Made by a program: the position numbers and the translations under genes. The notes below the pieces were generated by a model. It had not been told where the DNA came from. It did not search any database and saw only the letters and a list, made by a program, of their open reading frames with translations. From Lachnospiraceae bacterium (GTDB lineage: Bacteria > Bacillota_A > Clostridia > Lachnospirales > Lachnospiraceae), in the NCBI GenBank assembly GCA_017958245.1, contig JAGDDC010000114.1, forward strand, positions 1 through 13,887: a stretch of DNA of 13,887 bases, written 5' to 3'. Numbering within the stretch: position 1 is the stretch's first letter; each line of letters opens with the position of its first letter. This document shows, one piece after another, positions 7,282-13,887 of this stretch.

Positions 7282-8567
7282 TGTTCATCACTCTCCTTTC
7301 CCTCTGTATTGTCTCCGCCCTCAGCGGGTGGTTCGTTCATTTGCGGGGCATCCTCTCCGCCTGCATCCTGTGTCTCTGCCTCCTGCGCGGTACCATCGCC
7401 GGTCGTTTCGACCTCCTGCACGGCCTGTTCCGTCTGCTTGAGAGCTTCGGAGGCTGCAGCCTGCTCAGCCACTTCCTTGAGCGACGATCTCACGACGAGC
7501 TTCTGTCTGTACTTCGACAGGAAATGCTCAGCCGCAAAGAAGATGAAGATGACACCCTCTATGATGTCGATCAGCTGTGCCGGAATGTTGCAGTACGTAG
7601 CCATGAGGTTACAGCCCTTGTCAAGAAAGGCTATGAAGAAAGCTGCGAAAGGAACGAGTATCGGGTTGTTGCCCGCGATGCAGGCTACCGTGATACCGTC
7701 CCACCCGTATCCGGGAAGCGCCTTCCACTGGTAGTTGGTGTATCGTCCGAGAAGCTCGATACCACCGCCCATACCTGCAAGAAGACCACCGATGATCTGT
7801 GACAGGATGATGACGCCCATTACGTTGAGGCCGGAGTACTTGGAGAAGTCCTTGTTTATACCGACCATGCGGATCGCGTAGCCCCATCTGGTCCTGTACA
7901 TGAACAGAGCAGTGAGCACCACGCAGATCATGGCCACGATAAATCCCCATGAAAGCTTCGACCCGTTGTCAACGAGCTGCGGGATCGCCGAGGTCTCCTG
8001 GAAGTCATAACTCATGACCTGTCCCTTGCTCTTGTCCGAAAGCGATGTGTTCATGAGATAGTTGATGATGTACATCACGACGTAGTTAAGCATCAGTGAG
8101 CACACCATCTCGGAAACTCCGAGTCTGGCTTTCAAGACCGCCGGGATGATCATCATAGCACCTACCGACAGCGCAGCAACGAGAACTGCCACTATAGCAT
8201 GAAGTCCCGAAGGCATCGGAACGTATACGGCTATGATCGAAGCCATGAAAGCACCGAGCATGATGCCGCCCTCGGCTCCGAGGTTGAACTGGTTTGCGGC
8301 GAACATGACGCAGGCCGCCAGCGATGTGAACGTGATCGGTATCATCGCCGCCAGTATATCCGTGAAATTCTTTGTCGCAAATCCGCTTCTTCCGAAGAGC
8401 GGGCGGATCAGCATATGGACCATGGCGTCACCGGTCGAAGAGAGCTTCTCCCCGAAACCGTCGCCCTCTGCACTTATGAATACGAGTACGGTTGCGACCA
8501 AAAGCGCGATCATGATGGCCACAAAGCCGCGGAGGATACTAAATCTCAAACTTGCTTTTTTATTCAT
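7278..8567 (-). CDS. Nucleoside-type ABC transporter permease (first permease, NupP-like)
   Basis: Inner membrane subunit of 429 residues from the BPD_transp_2 family. Residues 1-355 hold the expected hydrophobic helices and the motif FNLGAEGGIMLGAF (94-107), parallel to NIGLEGTMMIS in the second permease. Further recognisable parts are LGVSEMVCSLMLNYV (149-163) and the glycine-rich GGLLAGMGGGIELLG (260-274). From about residue 360 to 429 there is a hydrophilic, acidic tail rich in Glu, Gln, Ala, Gly and Thr that looks disordered and lies outside the transport domain. The ATG at 8567 overlaps the end of the ATPase gene by 8 nt, and GGGAGGGT inside that gene serves as its ribosome site, so the two are translationally coupled. 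The pair of permeases plus ATPase and lipoprotein form a complete importer. Confidence 0.92.
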   Translation of the reverse strand: MNKKASLRFSILRGFVAIMIALLVATVLVFISAEGDGFGEKLSSTGDAMVHMLIRPLFGRSGFATKNFTDILAAMIPITFTSLAACVMFAANQFNLGAEGGIMLGAFMASIIAVYVPMPSGLHAIVAVLVAALSVGAMMIIPAVLKARLGVSEMVCSLMLNYVVMYIINYLMNTSLSDKSKGQVMSYDFQETSAIPQLVDNGSKLSWGFIVAMICVVLTALFMYRTRWGYAIRMVGINKDFSKYSGLNVMGVIILSQIIGGLLAGMGGGIELLGRYTNYQWKALPGYGWDGITVACIAGNNPILVPFAAFFIAFLDKGCNLMATYCNIPAQLIDIIEGVIFIFFAAEHFLSKYRQKLVVRSSLKEVAEQAAASEALKQTEQAVQEVETTGDGTAQEAETQDAGGEDAPQMNEPPAEGGDNTEGKESDEQ

Positions 8568-10110
8568 GGCATACCCTCCCGATCTCTTCCTCTGACTGCT
8601 TCTTAAGTCCGAGCATGTACTCGCCCATCATCTCGTCGTCAAGCTCCTTCGTGTCCTCAAAGTACGCCGCTATCTTTCCGCCGTACATGACTATGAGGCT
8701 GTCCGAGAGCTCCATGACCTCGTTGAGATCCGCCGATACGAGCAGCACCGCGATACCCGACCGCGAGAGCTCTACGAGCTTCTTTCTTATGAACTCGGTC
8801 GCGCCGACGTCGATACCTCTGGTAGGCTGGTCGGCGATGATGAGCTCAGGGTTGTTTGAAAACTCACGCGCCACAACGACCTTCTGGATGTTACCTCCCG
8901 AGAGCATGTTCACCTTCTGGGCACCCGACTTGCACAGCACCGTGAAGTCCTTTATCAGGCCGTCGGAGAGCTCATGGATGCTCTTCATGTCAAAGAGTAT
9001 GCCCTTGTTGAGATCCTTGCTCGATACGCGGTCCGAGATCAGGTTCTCCTCGATGGACGCGTTGCCCGCGATACCGTAGAGCATTCTGTCCTCGGGCACG
9101 AGCGATACGTGCTTCTGTCTGATCTTCTCCTGGGTGATGCCTATGACGCTCTCCTTGTTCACCTCAACAGTTCCGGTGTTTGGCGTCGTAAAGCCGAACA
9201 GGATATCCACGAGCTCTTTCTGCCCGTTTCCTTCAACGCCCGCTATGCCGAGTATCTCTCCTCGCCTAACGTCAAATGATACTCCGTCGAGCATCTTCCT
9301 GTTCCAGTCGTTTATATACTCAACGTCACGAACCTTCAGAACTACCTCCGTAGGTTCCGCCTTGTCATTTTCAACGTTCAATATGACGTCGCGCCCGACC
9401 ATGAGCCTTGATATCTCCTGCGGCGTAACGTCTTTGGTGGCGCGGACTCCCATGAACCTGCCGCCTCGCAGGATCGTCAGCCTGTCCGTGATCTGCATGA
9501 TCTCGTTGAGCTTGTGGGAGATAAAGATGATCGTGAAGCCCTGCTTCTTCAGGTTTACGAGCTCCTTAAAAAGCTCCGTGGTCTCCTGAGTTGTGAGCAC
9601 GGCGGTCGGCTCATCAAGTATCAGTATCTTCGCGCCTCTGACAAGAGCCTTCAGTATCTCGACCTTCTGCTTCATGCCTACGGGTATATCCATTACCTTG
9701 GCGTTCGGGTCGACTTTTAAGTTATACTTCTGTGAATACTCCTCCGTTATGCTGACTGCCTTGGCAAAGTCTATGAAGCCGCCCTTTGTGGGTACCATGC
9801 CGAGTACCATGTTTTCTGCGACCGTCAGCGAGGGAACCAGCATGAAGTGCTGGTGGACCATACCGATCCCGTGGGCTATCGCCACTGTCGGTGAGGTCAG
9901 GTTCACCTTTTCCCCGTTTACGAAGATCTCTCCGCTCGTAGGCTGCTCAAGTCCGAACAGCATCTTCATGAGGGTCGACTTGCCCGCTCCGTTTTCTCCC
10001 ATGAGAGCATGGATCTCGCCTTTCTCGACGAGGAAGTCGACCTCCCTGTTGGCTGCGACGCCGTTGGGATAGACCTTCGATATCTTTCTCATTTCCACTG
10101 CATATTCCAT
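8560..10110 (-). CDS. Nucleoside-type ABC transporter double ATPase (NupO-like)
   Basis: Cytoplasmic ATPase of 516 residues with two fused ABC domains, typical of sugar and nucleoside importers. The first domain has Walker A GENGAGKST (38-46), Q-loop MVHQHFML (84-91), a degenerate signature PVGMKQKVE (143-151), Walker B LILDEPT (163-169) and His199. The second has a degenerate Walker A region GVEGNGQKEL (291-300), signature LSGGNIQK (403-410) and a Walker B-like IIADQPTRG (424-432) without the catalytic Glu. This asymmetry is usual for the family and means one canonical ATP site. The start at 10110 follows ACCTCTCC on the plus strand (10118-10125; GGAGAGGT on the coding strand). An in-frame reading from 10179 would begin inside the intercistronic hairpin and add 23 residues without family resemblance. 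It is the second gene of the operon, 113 bases after the lipoprotein gene. Confidence 0.94.
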   Translation of the reverse strand: MEYAVEMRKISKVYPNGVAANREVDFLVEKGEIHALMGENGAGKSTLMKMLFGLEQPTSGEIFVNGEKVNLTSPTVAIAHGIGMVHQHFMLVPSLTVAENMVLGMVPTKGGFIDFAKAVSITEEYSQKYNLKVDPNAKVMDIPVGMKQKVEILKALVRGAKILILDEPTAVLTTQETTELFKELVNLKKQGFTIIFISHKLNEIMQITDRLTILRGGRFMGVRATKDVTPQEISRLMVGRDVILNVENDKAEPTEVVLKVRDVEYINDWNRKMLDGVSFDVRRGEILGIAGVEGNGQKELVDILFGFTTPNTGTVEVNKESVIGITQEKIRQKHVSLVPEDRMLYGIAGNASIEENLISDRVSSKDLNKGILFDMKSIHELSDGLIKDFTVLCKSGAQKVNMLSGGNIQKVVVAREFSNNPELIIADQPTRGIDVGATEFIRKKLVELSRSGIAVLLVSADLNEVMELSDSLIVMYGGKIAAYFEDTKELDDEMMGEYMLGLKKQSEEEIGRVCHE

Positions 10111-10117
10111 ATAAAGT

Positions 10118-10125
10118 ACCTCTCC
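10118..10125 (-). promoter_or_regulatory. Ribosome binding site deciding the ATPase start
   Basis: The coding strand reads GGAGAGGT, 7 nt before the ATG at 10110. It rules out the longer reading frame from 10179. Confidence 0.75.
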
Positions 10126-10144
10126 GCATTGCCCTAAACCTAAA

Positions 10145-10182
10145 GCAGTGCAAGACAATCCCTGTTCATTGCCTTGCACTGC
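10145..10182 (-). ncRNA. Intercistronic 15-bp mRNA hairpin
   Basis: GCAGTGCAAG (10145-10154) and CTTGCACTGC (10173-10182) are exact inverted repeats, and CAAT (10156-10159) pairs with ATTG (10168-10171). In the minus-strand RNA the position between the two blocks is a G-U pair, so the stem is 15 pairs with an 8-nt loop, GAACAGGG. Downstream on that strand is a modest TTTAGGTTTAGGG. It lies between the lipoprotein and ATPase genes, where stem-loops often protect the 3' end of a highly expressed binding-protein message or partly terminate transcription. Either role is inference. Confidence 0.75.
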
Positions 10183-10198
10183 GTGTGTCCGTTTAAAG

Positions 10199-10227
10199 CT
10201 TATGTGATGTGTCTAAGCAAGTGTCAA
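10199..10227 (-). promoter_or_regulatory. Possible internal promoter before the ATPase gene
   Basis: On the minus strand, TTGACA (10227-10222), overlapping the lipoprotein stop codon, is followed after 17 bp by CATAAG (10204-10199). The -35 is perfect and the -10 matches at four of six positions. It might add transcription of the three downstream genes, but it may be chance. Confidence 0.3.
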
Positions 10228-11342
10228 GGACGAACTGCCTCGCGAAGTGACTCAGCCTTGCCCGAAGTGTCGCCGATAGCGGAATCAACCTTGATCGTTC
10301 CGTCAACAACGCCCTTCCTTGCTGCCTCAACAGCTGCCTTTGTAGCATCGCTTGCGTACTTTGCAAAGTTCTTGTCTGTTACGATGTCAACGCCGCCCTC
10401 GGAGATGCCGAGTGTAACCTCTGTGCCGTAGTGCTCTCTGCCTGCATCGAGCTCATCGATGAACCAAACGAGGGACTTGCCTACGTTCTTGAGGCCCGAA
10501 GTAAGAGTGATCGCTGCAAGATCGGTCGAAAGAGTGAGCTCCTGATCGGAGTCAACACCGATGAACCAGCAGCCGCCCTTCTCAAGAGCTGCCTCAGCTG
10601 CACCGTTACCTGCGTTACCTGCAACACCCCAGATGATATCGCACTTGTTGTCGGAGATCATCGAGTTGCCGTACTCCTTCGCGATAGCTGTATCAACGTA
10701 GTCGTTGGTGTAACGTGTATCAACCTTGATGTCAGGGTTAACTGCCTGTGCTCCCTCGATGAAACCGATGAGGAAGTCGTTGATGACAGGGCTGTCAACG
10801 CCGCCTACGAATCCGAGTACCGGATCGGGGTTGATGTTTGCGATGCTCGTATCTGTGGTCATGCTTGCTGCAAATGTTCCTACGAGATATCCAAGGTCGT
10901 TCTGCTTGTAAGTGATGTTGCAGACGTTCTTGTTCTCGCCTACATATGTGTTGTCATCATAGATGACAAACTTCTGATCGGGATACTTTGTTGCAACCTC
11001 TTTGAGGTTGTCAGGCATCTGATAAGTACCGCAGACTATGAGATCATATTCCTTCGACTCAGTTACTTCGTAAAGTGTGCTCAACCACTTGGGCTGATCT
11101 GCATCCGTACCACCCATCTCGATGGTGGTAAGCTCGATACGGCCTGCCTTCTTGAGCTCGTCAAGTCCGGACTGTGCCGAGTCGAAGAACGACTTGTCGC
11201 CGAGGTTTCCGTTTACCAGGTTACAAACCTTGTAGACCTTCTTGTCACCCGAAGCATCAGCAGACTTGTCGTCTGATTTGCTGCAGGCAGCGAGGCTGAG
11301 TACCAGTGAAAGTACCAGAACAAGTGAAAGAATTTTTTTCAT
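10224..11342 (-). CDS. BMP/PnrA-family nucleoside-binding lipoprotein (NupN-like)
   Basis: Substrate-binding subunit of the ABC importer, anchored outside the cytoplasmic membrane. The 372-residue precursor starts MKKILSLVLVLSLVLSLAAC, a lipoprotein signal with lipobox LAAC and lipidated Cys20, followed by a Ser/Asp/Lys-rich linker. The mature part has the two-lobe BMP fold features: GDKSFFDSAQSGL (48-60), YDDNTYVG (128-135), FVGGVDSPVINDFLIGF (178-194), GVAGNAGNGAAEAAL (239-253) and IGVDSDQ (261-267). BMP proteins such as Treponema PnrA and B. subtilis NupN bind purine nucleosides, and the acidic residues in the GDKSF and VDSDQ motifs fit that pattern. The start at 11342 follows GGAGG at 11351-11355; the longer in-frame reading from 11384 would bury the signal peptide. 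It is the first gene of the operon and has promoter, leader dyads and a downstream hairpin. Exact ligand is inferred from family. Confidence 0.94.
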   Translation of the reverse strand: MKKILSLVLVLSLVLSLAACSKSDDKSADASGDKKVYKVCNLVNGNLGDKSFFDSAQSGLDELKKAGRIELTTIEMGGTDADQPKWLSTLYEVTESKEYDLIVCGTYQMPDNLKEVATKYPDQKFVIYDDNTYVGENKNVCNITYKQNDLGYLVGTFAASMTTDTSIANINPDPVLGFVGGVDSPVINDFLIGFIEGAQAVNPDIKVDTRYTNDYVDTAIAKEYGNSMISDNKCDIIWGVAGNAGNGAAEAALEKGGCWFIGVDSDQELTLSTDLAAITLTSGLKNVGKSLVWFIDELDAGREHYGTEVTLGISEGGVDIVTDKNFAKYASDATKAAVEAARKGVVDGTIKVDSAIGDTSGKAESLREAVRP

Positions 11343-11350
11343 AATCCAAT

Positions 11351-11355
11351 CCTCC
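11351..11355 (-). promoter_or_regulatory. Ribosome binding site deciding the lipoprotein start
   Basis: GGAGG on the coding strand, 8 nt before the ATG at 11342. Together with the signal peptide beginning exactly at this ATG, it excludes the upstream in-frame start at 11384. Confidence 0.85.
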
Positions 11356-11360
11356 GTTTC

Positions 11361-11385
11361 TTTGTCACGCTTTAAGCCCGACAAA
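11361..11385. repeat. 25-bp imperfect dyad in the transporter leader
   Basis: TTTGTC (11361-11366) and GACAAA (11380-11385) are exact inverted repeats, with a second nested pair GCTT (11369-11372) and AAGC (11374-11377) around a central T. Ten of twelve positions pair. It begins 5 nt upstream of the ribosome site. It could be a repressor site or, as RNA, a small stem-loop near the ribosome site. Confidence 0.5.
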
Positions 11386-11389
11386 ATAA

Positions 11390-11406
11390 TTGTATAGAAT
11401 ACACAA
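11390..11406. promoter_or_regulatory. Operator-like dyad just after the predicted transcription start
   Basis: TTGTATA (11390-11396) and TACACAA (11400-11406) flank GAA and pair at six of seven positions. It lies about 7-23 nt downstream of the predicted transcription start near 11413, a common operator position. The regulator is unknown. Confidence 0.4.
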
Positions 11407-11419
11407 ATATTCTTTAATT

Positions 11420-11448
11420 AAGATACCCTTTTCTATCATAAAAGTCAA
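11420..11448 (-). promoter_or_regulatory. Promoter of the nucleoside transporter operon
   Basis: On the minus strand, TTGACT (11448-11443) and TATCTT (11425-11420) are separated by 17 bp within an AT-rich stretch. Transcription would start near 11413, giving a leader of about 70 nt. I see no match to the purine riboswitch in the leader or the upstream gap. The 181-base gap between pheT and the lipoprotein gene holds this promoter and the two dyads, and no convincing terminator for pheT. Confidence 0.65.
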
Positions 11449-11523
11449 TACCCGTAAGACCACGTACAGAAGCGAAAATGCTGGCTTTTTTTGACCCCCG
11501 CCGTGCCCCGGATGTGACCCTTG

Positions 11524-13887
11524 TCAGGATCTGAGTTCTATGCCGAGATTCTCCTTGAGCTTCGAGAGCATGCCGTCTACAAAACCATCCACAACAGACT
11601 CCGAGAATTCCTCATCTTTGGGCGTGAAGACTACCGAGAAAGCCATACTCTTCCTGTCCGCTCCGAGCTGCTCTCCCTCGTAGATATCAAAGAGAGTGAC
11701 AGAGGTCACGTAGTCGCAGGAAGACTTCACGATCTTCTCGACCTGAGCGCAGGTGACCGTCTTGTCCATGACAAAGCACAGGTCCCTCGTCTCCTCCGCG
11801 AACTTAGGGATGGGAGTGAATCTCCTGCTCTTTCCGTAATACTTTGACAGCGCATGAAGATCGATCTCCCCGACGTACGCGGGAACCCTCATGTCGGTAT
11901 CGTCAGCGATCTCGTAGAGAAGCTGTCCGATGTAGCCCACCTCCTCGCCGGCGCAAATGATCTTCGCAGTCCTGTAAGGATGGAGGAAGGGCTTTGTCGA
12001 AGCCTCGTACTCAAACTCCACGTCGAGCGCATCCGCCACGGCCTCCGCTACGCCCTTGAGCGTGAAGAAGCTCTCGTTTTCGCCAAACACGCCGATGCAC
12101 ACAGTCTCCGCCTCAGTCGGGTAATCGACAAGTGGCAGCTCCTTTGCGATGAAGCGGTTTCCAAGCTCGAAGATGCGTCCCGAGAGTATGCCCCTCTTCT
12201 GGTTTCTTGCCATAGCCGCGATCATTTGCGGCGCAAGCGTCGTGCGCATGAGCGAGAGGTCGATATTGATCGGATTCAGGATCTTGATCGCCCTGCGTTC
12301 CGGCGCATCCTCGGGAAGCCTCAGAAGATCGAGGTCGGAGGGCGAGAAGAACGAATAATGTATGCCTTCGTAAGCTCCCGCCGCGCAGAGAGCGTTCTTG
12401 ACCTTGAGCTCCGATTTCTGTCTTAAGTTGTTTCCGCCGCTTGTGACCTGAGCGGTGGGGATGAAGGTGGGCACGATGTGGTCGTAGCCGTATTCGCGGA
12501 TCACTTCCTCCGCCACATCCTGATAAGTCTCCATATCCGAGCGGTATGCGGGGATCATGAGCTTCAGATCGTCACCCTCGAGGACGGGACTGAAGCTTAA
12601 GTTCTTTAAGATCCTCACGATGTCTGCGTCCGGAACTTTGATGCCGAGCACTTCATTTACCTTGGCAACGCTCACGTCGAGCTCCTTCGGCTCGGTAGAG
12701 TTGCCGGAGTTCACGTCGAAATGCGTGGAGGACACGGTGCCGCAGCCGAGCTCCTCAACGAGGTGCAATGCGCGCTTCATTGCCATGACCGTCGTGTACT
12801 CGTCAACGCCCTTCGAGAAACGGGCGCTCGAATCCGAAACCTGTCCGAGCGATCTCGAGCTCTTTCTTATGTTGTCACACGCAAATGCCGCCGACTCAAA
12901 CATGACAGCCTGCGTGGTGTCGAGGATCTCGGAGTTCAAGCCTCCCATGATGCCTGCGAGTGCCACGGGCTTCTTTCCATCGCAGATGACGAGGTTCTCA
13001 TGGTTTAGCGTGAACTCTTTCTCATCGAGAGTCACTATCTTCTCGCCGTCGCCCGCGCAGCGCACGTTGATCGCATTTCCCTCAAGATATGCGAAATCGA
13101 AGGCGTGCATGGGCTGTCCGAGCTCTTTTAACACATAGTTGGTGATATCGACCATGTTGGAGATCGCAGAGCATCCGACGAGCGCAAGTCTCCTCTTCAT
13201 CCACTGAGGCGAGGGCGCTATCTTCACGTCCGATACGTAGTGACCCACATAGCGGGGGCAGATCTCGGGTGCATCCACGGTGATGTTGAAATCTATAGTC
13301 TTGCCGGACTCGTGATAGTCGAGCGCGGGCTCTTTTAAGGGCAGCTCAAGGATAGCCGCGACCTCTCTCGCAAGCCCGAAAATGCTCTGGCAGTCGGGTC
13401 TGTTCGCGGTGATCGAGACATCGAAGATCCAGTCGTCGAGGCCCAAGAGGGGCTTGATGTCCGCTCCGACCTCAGCGTCGTCGGGGAGCTCGAGCAGTCC
13501 ATTGTAGCCTGCGCCGGGGTACATATCCTCGCTCACTCCGAGCTCGGTTCCCGAGCAGAGCATGCCAAATGAGTCATATCCGCGGAGCTTGCCCGCATTT
13601 ATCGTTGCGACGCCCTCGACCGTCTTGTGATCCTTCGCTGTCGCGTAAACTGTGGCACCGACCTTGGCAACGGGGAATTTCTTCCCTGCGCGCACGTTGT
13701 CCGCGCCGCAGCAGATCTGAACAGTCTCCGATCCCGTGTCTACGTTGCATACGTGGAGGTGGGTGCCCTCGATGGGCTCACAGGTCTGAACCAGACCGAC
13801 AACAACTTTGCTGATGTCTTTTCCGACCTCATATTTTTCCTCAACCTCGAAACCGCACGAGAAAAGCTTCTCCTCAAGGACATCGGG
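11524..13887 (-). CDS. pheT: Phenylalanine--tRNA ligase beta subunit (N-terminus cut by window edge)
   Basis: Beta subunit of the alpha2-beta2 cytoplasmic enzyme that charges tRNA-Phe. The frame is open to the right edge and gives 787 residues, beginning PDVLEEKLFSCGFEVEE; typical proteins of about 800 residues suggest only some 20 are missing. In window numbering, the tRNA-binding OB domain covers about 20-150 with CCGADNVRAGKK (54-65). The B3/B4 editing region holds SITANRPDC (158-166), PMHAFD (259-264), LAGIMGG (310-316) and FESAAF (330-335), the pieces that form the Tyr-editing pocket. A B5 domain lies near 401-474. The catalytic-like core shows SLMRTTLAP (545-553) and FELGNRF (573-579), and the ferredoxin-fold anticodon-binding domain covers 692-787 with PKFAEETRDLCFVM. 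An apparent start at 13695 is an internal GTG valine (NVRAGKK), not the true start. pheS would be expected just beyond the right edge. Confidence 0.96.
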   Translation of the reverse strand, partial: PDVLEEKLFSCGFEVEEKYEVGKDISKVVVGLVQTCEPIEGTHLHVCNVDTGSETVQICCGADNVRAGKKFPVAKVGATVYATAKDHKTVEGVATINAGKLRGYDSFGMLCSGTELGVSEDMYPGAGYNGLLELPDDAEVGADIKPLLGLDDWIFDVSITANRPDCQSIFGLAREVAAILELPLKEPALDYHESGKTIDFNITVDAPEICPRYVGHYVSDVKIAPSPQWMKRRLALVGCSAISNMVDITNYVLKELGQPMHAFDFAYLEGNAINVRCAGDGEKIVTLDEKEFTLNHENLVICDGKKPVALAGIMGGLNSEILDTTQAVMFESAAFACDNIRKSSRSLGQVSDSSARFSKGVDEYTTVMAMKRALHLVEELGCGTVSSTHFDVNSGNSTEPKELDVSVAKVNEVLGIKVPDADIVRILKNLSFSPVLEGDDLKLMIPAYRSDMETYQDVAEEVIREYGYDHIVPTFIPTAQVTSGGNNLRQKSELKVKNALCAAGAYEGIHYSFFSPSDLDLLRLPEDAPERRAIKILNPINIDLSLMRTTLAPQMIAAMARNQKRGILSGRIFELGNRFIAKELPLVDYPTEAETVCIGVFGENESFFTLKGVAEAVADALDVEFEYEASTKPFLHPYRTAKIICAGEEVGYIGQLLYEIADDTDMRVPAYVGEIDLHALSKYYGKSRRFTPIPKFAEETRDLCFVMDKTVTCAQVEKIVKSSCDYVTSVTLFDIYEGEQLGADRKSMAFSVVFTPKDEEFSESVVDGFVDGMLSKLKENLGIELRS

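Noticed and set aside
8560..10110. Loss of catalytic Glu and Walker A in the second half of the ATPase as evidence of degeneration
   Set aside because: Asymmetric ATP sites with a degenerate second half are normal for this family of fused importers, so this is not a pseudogene signal.
10431..11276. 281-codon plus-strand frame opposite the nucleoside-binding lipoprotein
   Set aside because: Valine- and leucine-rich reverse image of a BMP protein, without a ribosome site or any motif I recognise.
11343..11523. Purine riboswitch or other classed aptamer ahead of the nucleoside transporter
   Set aside because: I looked for the purine aptamer core and its pairing loops in the leader and the upstream gap and found none; only promoter elements and dyads are visible.
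11461..11523. Intrinsic terminator for pheT
   Set aside because: The G-rich stretch followed by a run of seven A on the coding strand does not form a stable stem and lacks a U-tract; the small AGC/GCT pairing near 11471 is too weak.
13693..13695. Apparent start codon of pheT inside the window
   Set aside because: It is a GTG valine codon within the conserved NVRAGKK stretch. The frame continues with good homology to the window edge, so the true start is outside.

Overview
This window reads as an ordinary chromosomal segment of a mid-GC, Gram-positive-type anaerobe, most likely a clostridial (Lachnospiraceae-like) Firmicute. The reasons are strong GGAGG-type ribosome sites, sigma-A-like promoters, a BMP-type nucleoside ABC operon with a lipoprotein binding subunit, and frequent ATA (Ile), AGG (Arg) and CTC (Leu) codons. 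The taxon is inferred from gene content and style only. I see no mobile element, CRISPR array, rRNA/tRNA gene, prophage or defence system, and no convincing frameshift. Every gene belongs to a recognisable family.

Layout. (1) 1-689, minus: N-terminal part of an acyl-CoA synthetase-type AMP-forming ligase, cut by the window edge. (2) 690-836: divergent control region with a perfect 17-bp palindrome lying on the -35 region. (3) 837-2333, plus: M32 metallocarboxypeptidase. (4) 2348-2375: bidirectional terminator. (5) 2404-4164, minus: ABC exporter half-transporter. (6) 4165-4323: divergent promoters. (7) 4324-6229, plus: two-gene operon of a GPH-family (MelB-like) cation symporter and a small flavin reductase-like protein. 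(8) 6272-6302: bidirectional terminator. (9) 11342 down to 6328, minus: four-gene ABC uptake operon of the purine-nucleoside (BMP/PnrA; nupNOPQ-like) type, made of lipoprotein, double ATPase and two permeases, with overlapping starts and stops among the last three. It has a clear promoter, two leader dyads and a long hairpin between the first two genes. (10) 11524-13887, minus: nearly complete phenylalanyl-tRNA synthetase beta subunit, cut at its N-terminus.

How they fit: the nucleoside importer is the only multi-subunit system here and is complete. The symporter and flavin reductase are probably co-transcribed, with an unknown substrate. Exporter, peptidase, acyl-CoA ligase and pheT are separate transcription units. 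The observations most worth following are regulatory: the palindrome at 727-743, the leader dyads at 11361-11406, and the 15-bp intercistronic hairpin at 10145-10182. I found no previously undescribed system that the sequence would support. No stretch longer than about 180 bases lacks a gene.
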